Below are positions 27,819 to 37,296 of a DNA stretch of 64,000 bases, one piece after another. Below the pieces are notes generated by a model. That model saw nothing but the letters and a program-made list of their open reading frames with translations. It was not told the DNA's origin and searched no databases. Location of the stretch: NCBI GenBank assembly GCA_016929065.1, contig JAFGJO010000009.1, positions 1 through 64,000 on the forward strand. The letters are read 5' to 3'. This DNA comes from Spirochaetales bacterium. Lineage in GTDB: Bacteria; Spirochaetota; Spirochaetia; SZUA-6; RPPD01. Within the stretch, counting starts at the first letter, position 1; every line of letters starts with the position of its first letter. Both the position numbers and the translations under genes were made by a program.

Positions 27819-28700
27819 TCATTGGAGTTGCGCAAGTTTTTCTTCAAGGACCGTCTGTAAAAAGATTTTATTGCGAGTGTCATTTCTTTCTGTTATCAGC
27901 CCAAAACCGGGATCTTTTTGTCCTGCCTGATTTTGTGCCAAACGACGGGCTGCTGCTATATATCCATCCAGATGATATATTTCCTGGATGAGCTCATCGC
28001 AGGTTTTGTACTCGATTTTCCCGACTGATTGGGCGATTCTGTATCCCTGTACTATGGCAGAGAGACTGTCCATTTCGACATCGACAGATATATTTTCCAG
28101 ATTCGTTTTGACAAAGCGAACAATTTCATCAGATTTTAATCTGTTTTTTTGATACTGTACCTGGTCAAGGAGCAAAAAGAGTGCGCAGCCGATACTGATT
28201 TCTTCTGAATACTGTTTATACTGCAATCGTCTGTATTGATAGTATTTTTCTATATCGAACCGGGTGTATGGCTCGGCAAGCAGAGCTGTTATTTTTTCAT
28301 CAATCAATGTTTCAAGAACAAGAATATTTTTTTCACTGTTTCCGTATTGCACAATTTCAAATGCTTTTTCCTTTTGATTTTTCACGAGATATATTTGTGT
28401 TAATTGTTCTATTGCAGTGTCATGATGCGGATTTCCCGCAAGTATTAATTTGCTTGTTTTCTCAATTTTATCATAACTTTTCTGCTCTGTATAAATCTGC
28501 AGTTTCATTTCAAGTGCACTGATGTCTTCCGGAAAGAGGACAAGAATCTCATCCAGAGCATGATCTGCGTCAGCATACTGCTTTTCTGCGAGGAGATCAG
28601 TCGCGTGAAGTAACAACTCTGCAGCTTTTTCTCCCCTGCTTTGGCACGCAGGGAAAAACAGTCCCAGACTTATTATACTGATCAAAAACATTTTTTTCAT
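27819..28700 (-). CDS. TPR-containing lipoprotein
   Basis: A 293-residue lipoprotein. The frame is open further upstream, but ATG at 28700 gives the proper signal (KKMFLISIISLGLFFPAC) and aaggaaa as a ribosome binding site. Residues about 25-150 form tetratricopeptide-type helix pairs (LLAEKQYADADHALDEILVLFPEDISALEMKLQIY). The rest is helical, without recognised domain. It is probably an outer- or inner-membrane-anchored scaffold in the periplasm. Function unknown. Confidence 0.7.
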   Translation of the reverse strand: MKKMFLISIISLGLFFPACQSRGEKAAELLLHATDLLAEKQYADADHALDEILVLFPEDISALEMKLQIYTEQKSYDKIEKTSKLILAGNPHHDTAIEQLTQIYLVKNQKEKAFEIVQYGNSEKNILVLETLIDEKITALLAEPYTRFDIEKYYQYRRLQYKQYSEEISIGCALFLLLDQVQYQKNRLKSDEIVRFVKTNLENISVDVEMDSLSAIVQGYRIAQSVGKIEYKTCDELIQEIYHLDGYIAAARRLAQNQAGQKDPGFGLITERNDTRNKIFLQTVLEEKLAQLQ

Positions 28701-28849
28701 CGCTGCTTTCCTTTGGTACCCTGTCATGGTGAATTGAATAATAAAACAAAACCATTTATTGGCTATTGTCAAAATTATAGAGCATAATCCTGTATAAATC
28801 AAAAATAAGTAATTTTAGTTTTTTTAATACTCAATTTTGTGAATTTTAC

Positions 28850-28879
28850 GTGACAATTTCGACCCTTCTGGAGTATACT
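28850..28879 (+). promoter_or_regulatory. Sigma-70-type promoter
   Basis: gtgaca (28850-28855), 18-bp spacer, tatact (28874-28879), 26 bases before the ATG at 28906. Confidence 0.6.
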
Positions 28880-28905
28880 TTTTAAAAAGGGAAAAGGAGA
28901 AAAAA

Positions 28906-29349
28906 ATGGCGAAAAGAGCAGTTAAAATAACAACTGAAAATGTATCCAAAAGTGTTCCGCTGAATATTCTGCGGATACCCATCGGGATTTTCTTTTTTAT
29001 TCTGGGATTATGCGGTGTGATCCGGACGATCGATGAAGGGCCGTTTTCACTTGCCCCCGGATCGTCATATGGCGTGCTGGAGATTTTGTTCGGGATCGCC
29101 GAGATTGCAGCGGGAGTGATTATTCTGGCTGGTCTGATTACGATACTGTCCAGAAAAACAATGAAGCTGGTAAGCCTGCTTGTTCTGGTTTTCTGGCTTT
29201 CGAGAATAGCGGTTTCAAAATTTGTGTTTGGGCTGGCCCGGATAAATAACGGTGCAGATTTTACCATTTGGCTTTTGGTTCTTGCTGCAGAGGCAATCAT
29301 TGCCGCCGCACTCTATATATTTTACCGGAGTTATCCCTCGAATACATAA
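28906..29349 (+). CDS. Four-helix membrane protein, function unknown
   Basis: A 147-residue integral membrane protein with four predicted helices (LRIPIGIFFFILGLCGVI, LEILFGIAEIAAGVIILAGLI, KLVSLLVLVFWLSRIAVS, IWLLVLAAEAIIAAALYIFY). The glycine and small-residue pattern of the helices resembles small bundle proteins. aaaaggag precedes the ATG. It lies 35 bases upstream of the acyl-activating enzyme and may be co-transcribed with it. Confidence 0.7.
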   Translation: MAKRAVKITTENVSKSVPLNILRIPIGIFFFILGLCGVIRTIDEGPFSLAPGSSYGVLEILFGIAEIAAGVIILAGLITILSRKTMKLVSLLVLVFWLSRIAVSKFVFGLARINNGADFTIWLLVLAAEAIIAAALYIFYRSYPSNT

Positions 29350-29384
29350 TCGAAAATCAGGATGTTCCAGAGAGGAGATAACAT

Positions 29385-30896
29385 ATGATTCTTCATCATG
29401 AATTTATTAAATCTGCAAAGAAGTTTCTAAAAAAAACCGCAATCCTGGACAGGACGACCGGGGGCGATGTTCCGTATGAAAAGGCCCTTATTGCAGCGTT
29501 TATTTTAATGAAAAAATTTCAAAAAATAGAGGAACCGTATATCGGAATAATGGTCCCAACATCAGCAGGCGCAATCCTTTCGGTGATCGCAACACTGTTT
29601 TTGAAAAAAGCACCGGTAATGATTAATTATTCAACAGGTGCGGAAAAAAATGCGAAGTACGCGCAGGAGAAATGCAATTTCAAAACAATAATCACTTCAC
29701 GGGCACTGCTCGAAAAAGTGAATTGCCCGGTTGTTCCCGGCATGATCTGTCTTGAAGATATCATGAAAAGCGTGACTCTTTTTGATAAAATCGGGGCGCT
29801 TTTAAAATCGCGAAAATCCGCTGAGGCGATCATCAACCGGCTGCCAAAGGCAGATGAGGAAGATCTTGTTGTCATCCTGTTTACCAGCGGCAGTGAAAAA
29901 GATCCCAAGGGGGTCATGCTCTGTCACCGGAATATCTCGTCAAATCTTGAGGATGCGAAAGCGGTGCTGCCGATTTCCGATGATGATATACTGATGTCCA
30001 TGCTTCCTTTGTTTCACGTGTTCGGGTATACCGTTGATTTGTGGCTGCCGCTTCACATGGGGATGACGGCAGTGACGTACGCGAATCCGCTTGAATACAA
30101 GCGGGTTGCCAGTATTATAAAAAAAGATAAACCCACGGTTATGGCGAGTACGCCTGCCTTTTTTGCGGGATATTTAAGAGAATCCGAAAAAGGCGATTTT
30201 GAATCCTTGCGTATTGCTGTGCCCGGAGCGGACAAGGCGCCGGAATGGCTCAGGAATGCATACAAGGAAATGCATGGGATTGACCTTCTTGAAGGATATG
30301 GATGCACCGAAACCAGCCCGGTTATTTCGGTAAACACCCTCGATAATTTCAGGCCGGGGAGTATTGGAAAACCGTTCCCGAGCGTGAGGGTGAAAATAGT
30401 TGACCCGGAGAGCGGCAAGGAAGTTGCGCAGGGTAAAGAGGGCAAGATACTGGTATCCGGGGATTTGGTCATGAAGGGATATCTTGATCCGGTAGAAACG
30501 GCAAATGTTCTAAAAGATGGTTGGTATGATACCGGTGATATAGGATTGATTGATAAAGACGGATTTTTATGGCACAAAGGCCGCTACAAGCGGTTTATCA
30601 AGATCGGCGGGGAGATGGTCTCACTTGTCAATACCGAAATTGTCCTTGAATCTGTCTTGCCCTCCGGTACGGAATGCTGTGTGGTTCATATCGATGACAA
30701 GGTAAAGGGTGCCCGGATCGTTGCTGCGGTCTCGGTAGAAATTGATGAGGAGGCCATAAGGAAGCAAATAGCGAAGGATTTGCCGGCCATTGCAGTCCCG
30801 AAGACATTTATCGTTCTGGACGAGATTCCAAAAATGTCGAGCGGAAAAGCGGATTTCAGGACCGTGACAAGGATTGTGCAGGAAAAATTGGCATAA
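29385..30896 (+). CDS. AMP-forming acyl-ACP/CoA synthetase
   Basis: A 503-residue member of the acyl-adenylate superfamily. Core motifs: the AMP-binding loop VVILFTSGSEKDPKGVMLCHRN, EGYGCTETSPV, and WYDTGDIGLIDKDGFLWHKGR, with the C-terminal lysine in PKMSSGKADF. The layout resembles the synthetase half of Aas (acyl-ACP synthetase), without the acyltransferase half. It probably activates fatty acids for membrane lipid recycling. Whether the acceptor is ACP or CoA is not decided by sequence. ATG at 29385 after gagaggag. Confidence 0.85.
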   Translation: MILHHEFIKSAKKFLKKTAILDRTTGGDVPYEKALIAAFILMKKFQKIEEPYIGIMVPTSAGAILSVIATLFLKKAPVMINYSTGAEKNAKYAQEKCNFKTIITSRALLEKVNCPVVPGMICLEDIMKSVTLFDKIGALLKSRKSAEAIINRLPKADEEDLVVILFTSGSEKDPKGVMLCHRNISSNLEDAKAVLPISDDDILMSMLPLFHVFGYTVDLWLPLHMGMTAVTYANPLEYKRVASIIKKDKPTVMASTPAFFAGYLRESEKGDFESLRIAVPGADKAPEWLRNAYKEMHGIDLLEGYGCTETSPVISVNTLDNFRPGSIGKPFPSVRVKIVDPESGKEVAQGKEGKILVSGDLVMKGYLDPVETANVLKDGWYDTGDIGLIDKDGFLWHKGRYKRFIKIGGEMVSLVNTEIVLESVLPSGTECCVVHIDDKVKGARIVAAVSVEIDEEAIRKQIAKDLPAIAVPKTFIVLDEIPKMSSGKADFRTVTRIVQEKLA

Positions 30897-30919
30897 GCAT
30901 TTTAATTCAGTCTGGTCGT

Positions 30920-30963
30920 AGTCCCGGGAGTCTTGATATCCGCAAGTTTTTCGGGACTTTTTT
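30920..30963 (+). terminator. Probable rho-independent terminator
   Basis: agtcccg (30920-30926) pairs with cgggact (30952-30958), followed by a T-run. The loop is long (25 nt), so stability is moderate. Confidence 0.55.
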
Positions 30964-31015
30964 ATTGTTTTTCTCTTTTATTTCATTGAGTATTTTTCAA
31001 TGAGAGGAGAATAAC

Positions 31016-32107
31016 ATGATAAAAAAAGTGTATTTCGTCTTTATTCTATTGACTCCGTTTATTATTGGCTCGGAAACAAAACCCAACAACATAGTCCTGC
31101 CTCCCGGATTCAGTATTTCCATTTTTGCAAAAAATATTTATGGTGCCCGCCAATTGACCACGGGTCCGGGCAACAGTCTGTATATAGGGACCAGGGGTGA
31201 TGGGGTTTATGCAGTGTTCGATGACAATAAAGATTTTATTGCAGACCGGACTGTAAAAATACTTGAAAAACTGAACGCCCCAAATGGAGTTCTGTATCAT
31301 GATGGTTTTTTATTTGTTGCGGAAATCCACCGTGTGACACGTTACTCTGTAAAAAACAACGGACTGCCTGATGTAAAAAGTATGAAGGTCATCAATGATT
31401 CATTTTCCCATGACAGGCGTCATGGCTATAAATATATCAAGCTCGGGCCGGATAATAAACTGTACATTCCTGTTGGTGTACCCTGTAATGTCTGTCAGAA
31501 TTCTGATGAACGCTATGGAACAATCATGAGAATGAATCTGGACGGGAGCGCGCTTGAAATTTATGCACGAGGGATACGTAACTCGGTGGGATTCGATTTT
31601 CATCCGGATACAGGGCAGCTCTGGTTCACCGATAATGGAAGAGACAGTATGGGAGATGATATTCCCCCGGATGAACTCAATCATGCCCCTGTGAAAGATA
31701 TGCACTTTGGGTTTCCGTTTATACACGGAGCCCTGGTACGTGATCCTGATTTCTGGAAAAAAGCCCCGGCTGTCGATATGATTCCACCGGCACAGGAACT
31801 GGGGCCGCATGTTGCGGCGCTTGGTATGACGTTTTACAGGGGCAGTCAATTCCCTGCAAAATATGCGGGCAGTATTTTTATTGCTGAACATGGATCATGG
31901 AACAGGTCAGTGCCGATCGGTTACCGGATCAGTCTGGTGACGCTGAGTCAAAACAGGGCTGCTTCCTATGCGGTTTTCGTGGAAGGATGGCTTGAGGGAA
32001 GATCGGCGTGGGGCAGGCCGGTCGATATTCTTGAATATTATGACGGCTCACTAATCGTCTCCGATGATACGGGAAACGCACTGTATAGAATAAGGTATTC
32101 TTTGTAA
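31016..32107 (+). CDS. Secreted PQQ-dependent sugar dehydrogenase-like propeller
   Basis: A 363-residue protein with a signal peptide (KKVYFVFILLTPFIIGS). Its six-bladed propeller has the family phrases IVLPPGFSISIFAKNIYGARQLTTGPGNSLYIGTR, the paired cysteines PCNVC, and NSVGFDFHPDTGQLWFTDNGRD...DDIPPDELNH. It is of the soluble glucose / L-sorbosone dehydrogenase type, which oxidises sugars with pyrroloquinoline quinone. No PQQ synthesis genes are in view, so apo-function or scavenged PQQ are both possible. Short ribosome binding site gagagg before ATG. Confidence 0.8.
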   Translation: MIKKVYFVFILLTPFIIGSETKPNNIVLPPGFSISIFAKNIYGARQLTTGPGNSLYIGTRGDGVYAVFDDNKDFIADRTVKILEKLNAPNGVLYHDGFLFVAEIHRVTRYSVKNNGLPDVKSMKVINDSFSHDRRHGYKYIKLGPDNKLYIPVGVPCNVCQNSDERYGTIMRMNLDGSALEIYARGIRNSVGFDFHPDTGQLWFTDNGRDSMGDDIPPDELNHAPVKDMHFGFPFIHGALVRDPDFWKKAPAVDMIPPAQELGPHVAALGMTFYRGSQFPAKYAGSIFIAEHGSWNRSVPIGYRISLVTLSQNRAASYAVFVEGWLEGRSAWGRPVDILEYYDGSLIVSDDTGNALYRIRYSL

Positions 32108-32160
32108 GTAAAAAATCAAAAAAGGTTGTGGTAGGATTTTTAAAAATATCTATACTTACA

Positions 32161-33870
32161 ATGAGGAAAAACAGCAATATGAATGTATTGAATCCAAGCG
32201 AAGTTTTGCTCATTGATGATAATCCTGTTATATTTGCTGACTTGCGGGACATCTGCAAAGACCAGCATGATATACAGCTCTGGTATGCTTCCAACTCGCT
32301 TGAGACATTTCAAATGCTTATCCAGAAAAAAATAGACGTGATTCTGCTCAATGAAGCACTCCACTCAATCTCAAGTATTGAATTTACGAAAATACTGAAT
32401 GAAATGATTCCCGATGTGCCCATTATTTTTATTCAAAAAAACCAGCTGGAAAAATCTCCCCGTTTGGATGACGGAATCCATGGGAGCGTTGCTCTTCCCC
32501 TTCAAAAGGAACCGGTTCTGGCGACCCTTCGGCAGGTAGTGCGCAGAGATCACACGGAAGTCAAAGAGTCTGACCTGTTTGAACGGCTCAGCCTCTCTGA
32601 ATTCAAGCTGCGTGAAAAAATGCTCATTATGCGGACAACCCTGGATATTTTGAGTCATGATACCAAAAACATGTTTATCAAAATTTTTTCGATTCTGGAT
32701 GAACTTCCGGTCAATGAATCCATAAACCAGCTCAATGACTATATTCATGAACTGTATGAGGGAATTTCCGAGGCATTGGGGTATATTGGTGCAAAAAAAA
32801 GAATTACACCGCTTTTGAACATGCTGAATTCAATCAAAATTGGCGTAGAGCAGATTCCTTTGCCAACGCATCCCCGTATTAAAATGGAATTCAGCTCGCG
32901 GAAACTTTTTTACATAGAAACAACGCGGCTGTTTAAAAATGTCATTCTTAATATAGTGGATAATGCCCTCAAATATTCACCACCGGATACAACAGTGATG
33001 CTGACGTTGAAGAGAATGTTTGACACTATTCAAATTCAAATCACAGACCGTGGAATCGGCATTCCTCAGGCTGAAAAAAAACGAGTATTCAGGCGCAGCT
33101 ATCGCTCCACCTTATCGACCGACATTGAGGGGACCGGACAGGGGTTGTGGATTTCATACAATATAATAAAGGATGAGGGCGGAACGATTTCGATCGAAGA
33201 CAATCCTGCCGGTGGAACAGTATTTGTAATAGAGATCCCGGCCTGTAAAATTGCATCACTCGAACAGGGAATATTCAGGCTGTCTCAGTGGTATGGACTT
33301 TCATCGGATGTAATTGAAAAAAAGATGAAAGTGATGCAGACGATTATTCAGCTTGAGTTCCCCAAACCGGATTTTGACATTGATTCAGTGGTCTTTGCAA
33401 ATCTCCTTGATCACCTGCGTAATGAAAAACGGCTCAAGGAACGGGAAAAGTATCTGGTAAAGCTGCGGTCATATCTCAATAAAAATCCGGACGGGAAATC
33501 TGTTCTCATTGCCGATGATTCACTGTTTGTACACTATACGATTGCTCCAATTCTGGTGGATCACGGATTCCGCATTGTCGATTATGCATTTAACGGTGAG
33601 GAAGCAGTGACCCTGTTCAAAATACTTTCGCCCGATATCGCGATTTTTGATATTACGATGCCGGTAAAATCCGGAATTGAAGCAGCAAAAGAGATTTGCA
33701 GTCATTCAGGAAGGGTAAAGATATTGTTTCTGACTGCTCTGGCAGCCCATGAACCGGTTATTGCCGACATACAGAGGCTATTTGAAAATTTCAGATATAA
33801 AGTGATGGGAAAACCCATTAACAGGGAAATACTCATTGAAAATATGCTCTCGCTTCTGGGTGAAAAGTAA
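32161..33870 (+). CDS. Hybrid histidine kinase with pseudo-receiver head and receiver tail
   Basis: About 569 residues. The head (1-130) is receiver-like (SEVLLIDDNPVIFADL...IDVILLNEALHS...VPIIFIQKN), but the phosphoacceptor aspartate is Asn, so it should not be phosphorylated. Next comes an atypical phosphoacceptor helix with DILSHDTKNMF (His likely), then an ATPase domain with NIVDNALKYS, DRGIGIP and GTGQGLWIS. The tail (about 440-569) is a full receiver: VLIADDSLFVHYTI, IAIFDITMPVKSG (Asp acceptor), and a C-terminal lysine in GKPIN. Cytoplasmic, no membrane segment. Start uncertain: ATG at 32161 or 32179; GTG at 32128 is less likely. Signal and output unknown. Confidence 0.8.
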   Translation: MRKNSNMNVLNPSEVLLIDDNPVIFADLRDICKDQHDIQLWYASNSLETFQMLIQKKIDVILLNEALHSISSIEFTKILNEMIPDVPIIFIQKNQLEKSPRLDDGIHGSVALPLQKEPVLATLRQVVRRDHTEVKESDLFERLSLSEFKLREKMLIMRTTLDILSHDTKNMFIKIFSILDELPVNESINQLNDYIHELYEGISEALGYIGAKKRITPLLNMLNSIKIGVEQIPLPTHPRIKMEFSSRKLFYIETTRLFKNVILNIVDNALKYSPPDTTVMLTLKRMFDTIQIQITDRGIGIPQAEKKRVFRRSYRSTLSTDIEGTGQGLWISYNIIKDEGGTISIEDNPAGGTVFVIEIPACKIASLEQGIFRLSQWYGLSSDVIEKKMKVMQTIIQLEFPKPDFDIDSVVFANLLDHLRNEKRLKEREKYLVKLRSYLNKNPDGKSVLIADDSLFVHYTIAPILVDHGFRIVDYAFNGEEAVTLFKILSPDIAIFDITMPVKSGIEAAKEICSHSGRVKILFLTALAAHEPVIADIQRLFENFRYKVMGKPINREILIENMLSLLGEK

Positions 33871-33885
33871 ATTCAGGCTATCCTT

Positions 33886-35127
33886 TCAGATGCAAAAGTG
33901 TCCCTGTTGTATAATCTGAACTTGTTTATTGTCACGGGTGCTGGCCGAAACATCCATGACAGGGGAGCCAAGCATAATATCGATATGAATTTGGCTTTCA
34001 TTGAATCCGGCTTTTGCTTTTGTATGTGAGTCCCAGTTTCTGCTATCGGGAAGACATTCCTGATATGCAGATCCAATTGCGATATGACTCTCGGCATTCT
34101 CATCATACAGTAAATCATGAAATACCAGATTTGAACAGGCGACTGATGAAGAGCTGTCCACCAGTGCAATTTCACCGGCATAAGCATTCTGCTTCTCTGC
34201 AAAAACGATTTCCCTGAGTTCGGTAATCCCGTGACTGCCTTCAAGAGAAATAATCGAACCATTTTCAAACCGTGCCGATACTTTTTCAATATAGAGGTTT
34301 TTATACGTCACCGGTCTGGTCGCTTCAAAATGTCCGTTCAGGGTATGAAAATCCGGAGCGGTAAATACTTCTTCTGTCGGGATGTTCGGATAAAAAACAA
34401 TTCCATCAGCACTTACCGATGATCCTCCCAGCCACACGGCCCGGGGATGCAGCCCTGCTGTCAGACGGGTAAGCGGTGAAGAAAAAGCGAGTGAGGATAT
34501 GCCGAGCGTATTCAGGGTTTTTTTTCGTTTTGAAAGCACCGCAAGGTGATGGCTCCAGGCTGCGGCAGGGTCATCCTGATCCACTTTGCATATATTAAAA
34601 ATATTCTGCCACAGCAGGGAGACTGCTTCTGTTTCATCCATATGGGGAAAAACTGTCCTGGCGCGGCCCGTTGTGGCGGCTGAAACCACACACCAGCGAA
34701 TGGCATTTTTCTGGACTGCTTTTTGAAAAAAGTTTAATTTATGCGCCCGTGAAAGAAATACCTTTCCAAGACGTGATGCCGGTATGTTTTCAAATCCCTT
34801 TACTTCCTCCCTGTCTGCAATTGAGATAAATACCCCTTTGTATTGCAGCACTTCTTCGTAGGCCTGTTTCATGCTTTCAGAGACAAAATCAAGAGATTTT
34901 TCATCACCGAATAACAGCTGTGACTTCTGCAGTTTTTCGTCCTGGTAAAGAATATTGACAAAAAAAGCACCCCTGCGGTATGCCTCCTCGGCCAGAATAC
35001 AGACAAAATCCCTGTGGACAGTAAGTGCAGAAATCAACACATAGTCTCCGCGCTGAAGATTTATTCCAAGAGAAATGATCAACCGGGCATAATTCTCGAG
35101 AAGGGAAGAAAATCGCGAGTTATTCAT
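33886..35127 (-). CDS. Aminopeptidase T-like, peptidase family M29
   Basis: About 413 residues, the usual size of the thermophilic-type metallo-aminopeptidases of family M29. ATG at 35127 is the start (longer upstream frame is not supported). Metal ligands fit PNIPTEEVFTAPD (Glu), AGEIALVDSSS (Glu), HIAIGSAYQE (His), and HIDIMLGSPV (His, Asp). It removes N-terminal residues from peptides in the cytoplasm. It follows the M20 peptidase gene on the same strand by 85 bases; both may serve peptide use. Confidence 0.85.
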   Translation of the reverse strand: MNNSRFSSLLENYARLIISLGINLQRGDYVLISALTVHRDFVCILAEEAYRRGAFFVNILYQDEKLQKSQLLFGDEKSLDFVSESMKQAYEEVLQYKGVFISIADREEVKGFENIPASRLGKVFLSRAHKLNFFQKAVQKNAIRWCVVSAATTGRARTVFPHMDETEAVSLLWQNIFNICKVDQDDPAAAWSHHLAVLSKRKKTLNTLGISSLAFSSPLTRLTAGLHPRAVWLGGSSVSADGIVFYPNIPTEEVFTAPDFHTLNGHFEATRPVTYKNLYIEKVSARFENGSIISLEGSHGITELREIVFAEKQNAYAGEIALVDSSSSVACSNLVFHDLLYDENAESHIAIGSAYQECLPDSRNWDSHTKAKAGFNESQIHIDIMLGSPVMDVSASTRDNKQVQIIQQGHFCI

Positions 35128-35212
35128 ATAAGACACACCGGGAATGAATTGAAAATCATGTAATGATGTTCGGCACCTTGGCGGATAACATCGATACCGA
35201 ATTTGACAAAAA

Positions 35213-36586
35213 TTACATATTGTCCGAGAGATGTGTCTTGTTGAAAAATATTTCCGGTAGTTTATAAAAATAATTACAGGAAAGTTCAAGGCTTTTCACC
35301 GAGATGCGTTCATTCTTTCCATGAAGGCGCCGTGCATATTCAGAGAGGGTGAGTTCGTCATGAAAAAGTGAGAAACCGTAGACAATTGTCCCTTTTTTTC
35401 TGAAAAAACGGCCGTCGGTCACGCTGCCGATAAAAAACGGAACCGGACAGGCAAGCGGGTATACCGCGCCGATCAGTTCACAGGTGGCCTGATACAATGG
35501 AGTATCCAGCGGCGAGGTGTTTGAGGGAAAGTATTCCAGAATTTCTATCTCAAACTGCTTTGCAATATTGCCAAGGGCCCGGGTGAGCTCGGCCAGGACT
35601 GTTTCGACAGTCTGTCCGGGAAGAATTCTGATATCAAGCTCTATACTACCATGGTCGGGAATGATGTTTATTTTTTTTCCCACTTCAACGACATTCGGCG
35701 ATATGGTCATTTGGGAAGCTGCATGAAGAAAACGCGCAGTCCCCTCATCGGTTTGGGCAAGATGTTTGATGGATTTCATCAGGGTTGCTTTTTTAGTCAG
35801 TTTTTGCTGTTCCTTTTTCGGCAGGTGCAGGGCCGCAACCATATCACAGTACTCACGGGTGAGCTCAAGTTTTGGTTTGTAGGATGAGAGCCGCTGAAGG
35901 GCCTCCCCGATGACATATGCAGTATTATGCGTATTATACGGAAGGCTGCCGTGGCCGGCTTCTCCTTTTACCTGAATACGGGTCCATGCAATGCCCTTTT
36001 CTCCAGTTGTAATTGTAATATTTTGTTCGTTGGTATTGTTTAGAAAAAATCCTCCCAACTCGGTAATCATGTAGTCTGATTTTATCTTGTCCCAATGATG
36101 TTCGGTCAGCCAGCGTGCGCCGAGTCTTCCGGATGCTTCCTCGTCTGCAACCGCGAGAAATAGAAGATCACCCGGAAAATTCTTTTTTTCCTGGGCGAGC
36201 ATGGCAAACGCAACAGCCTGTGACGCAGTGGTGTTCAGCATGTCAACAGCACCCCGCCCCCAGACAAATCCGCCCCGCAGATCTCCGCCGAAAGGATCAA
36301 CACTCCATTGCGATTCATTAGCCGGAACAACATCCATATGATTCATGAAACAGAGGGTGGGTGCTCCGGGGTCGGTTCCGGGAATTCGTGCGAGCAGATT
36401 TGCCCTTCCCGGGTGTGCTTCAAGGATTTCGCTTTTTATCCCATGGTCATTAAAAAATCTGCGGAGTGTTTTTGCGGATTTAATTTCCTGTCCAGAGTCA
36501 GGATGTCCGGTATTGACGCATTTATTGCGTATCAGTTCCTGCAGCAGTGGGACAAGTTTTTCTTCGGTAATTGATGAATTTGACAT
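35213..36586 (-). CDS. M20-family peptidase (carboxypeptidase-type)
   Basis: A 457-residue zinc peptidase. The metal ligands are in LCFMNHMDVVP (His), WGRGAVDMLNT (Asp), VADEEASGRLGA (Glu pair), and the late SLFHDEL/HGKNERI. A lid domain lies between, with the phrase EAGHGSLPYNTHN typical of the family's dimerisation part. It belongs to the ArgE/DapE/carboxypeptidase group, but substrate cannot be chosen from sequence. Cytoplasmic; no signal peptide. The start is ATG at 36586. Confidence 0.85.
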   Translation of the reverse strand: MSNSSITEEKLVPLLQELIRNKCVNTGHPDSGQEIKSAKTLRRFFNDHGIKSEILEAHPGRANLLARIPGTDPGAPTLCFMNHMDVVPANESQWSVDPFGGDLRGGFVWGRGAVDMLNTTASQAVAFAMLAQEKKNFPGDLLFLAVADEEASGRLGARWLTEHHWDKIKSDYMITELGGFFLNNTNEQNITITTGEKGIAWTRIQVKGEAGHGSLPYNTHNTAYVIGEALQRLSSYKPKLELTREYCDMVAALHLPKKEQQKLTKKATLMKSIKHLAQTDEGTARFLHAASQMTISPNVVEVGKKINIIPDHGSIELDIRILPGQTVETVLAELTRALGNIAKQFEIEILEYFPSNTSPLDTPLYQATCELIGAVYPLACPVPFFIGSVTDGRFFRKKGTIVYGFSLFHDELTLSEYARRLHGKNERISVKSLELSCNYFYKLPEIFFNKTHLSDNM

Positions 36587-36639
36587 ATCTGTAATGTACT
36601 CCCTCTCTGTAACACAAACAAGTATATGCAGGATATGAA

Positions 36640-36924
36640 TCAGTATTCAATACGAAAACGGGAATACATCCCCGAAAACGCAGCCTTTTGGATTGAGAGG
36701 TCTCGGACATATGCCCCGGGAGGCCCTTTCTTTAACCAGGCAAGCAATTGATCAATTTCTGCGGATTGACCCTCTGCAACAACCCGCACTGAGCCGTCAA
36801 TTAAATTTTCAACGAATCCTGTCACCCCAAGCCGCTGGGCATATTGCTGAGTTGAATAGCGAAATCCTACTCCCTGCACTCTGCCGCTGACGATAACTGT
36901 AATGGCATTTTTTTCCGGCTGCAT
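36640..36924 (-). CDS. acyP: Acylphosphatase
   Basis: A 94-residue enzyme with the family signature [20 protein letters not shown] (active-site Arg) and [17 protein letters not shown] (active-site Asn). It hydrolyses carboxyl-phosphate mixed anhydrides such as acetyl phosphate. Its position next to two response regulators (18 bases from one) is interesting because acetyl phosphate can phosphorylate receivers, but this link is inference. Confidence 0.95.
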   Translation of the reverse strand: MQPEKNAITVIVSGRVQGVGFRYSTQQYAQRLGVTGFVENLIDGSVRVVAEGQSAEIDQLLAWLKKGPPGAYVRDLSIQKAAFSGMYSRFRIEY

Positions 36925-36942
36925 AAAAATACTTCTGGAATT

Positions 36943-37296
36943 TTATGATTTTATTTCCTGATCGATTATTGTTTCAAGTTCTGTATAATCAAACGGTTTG
37001 TAGAGCACCTTGAAAGGAATGGGGATATTCGGCTGGAGAAAGCCGCTGGTAATGATTATTTTCTTGTCGGTGCAGTATTTTTGGAGGAATCGGATCCAGT
37101 AATCTCCTCCAAGCAAATCCATCCGATAATCGGTGACGATAAGATTTACGTCATGGTCCAGCAGCTGTTTTAAAGCGCCCACACCATCAGAAGCAACAAT
37201 AACATTGTAGCCCTTCTGTTTCAGATAATCCCTGATCGTCAGGCGGATTGAATCCTCATCTTCGACAATCAAGATTAAAGGAGAGCTTTTTGTCAC
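36943..37296 (-). CDS. Single-domain response regulator
   Basis: A 117-residue receiver: LILIVEDEDSIRLTI (acidic pocket), NLIVTDYRMDLLGGDYW (phosphoacceptor Asp), IITSG (Thr/Ser), and YKPFDYTEL (Lys). No output domain, so it probably acts like CheY by protein contact. It overlaps the stop of the upstream regulator gene by 4 bases (GTGA), which ties the two in one operon. Confidence 0.9.
   Translation of the reverse strand: MTKSSPLILIVEDEDSIRLTIRDYLKQKGYNVIVASDGVGALKQLLDHDVNLIVTDYRMDLLGGDYWIRFLQKYCTDKKIIITSGFLQPNIPIPFKVLYKPFDYTELETIIDQEIKS

Noticed and set aside
35128-35289. N-terminal extension of the M29 peptidase
   Set aside because: Cys/Arg-rich text without family likeness, overlapping the end of the M20 gene; ATG at 35127 gives family length.
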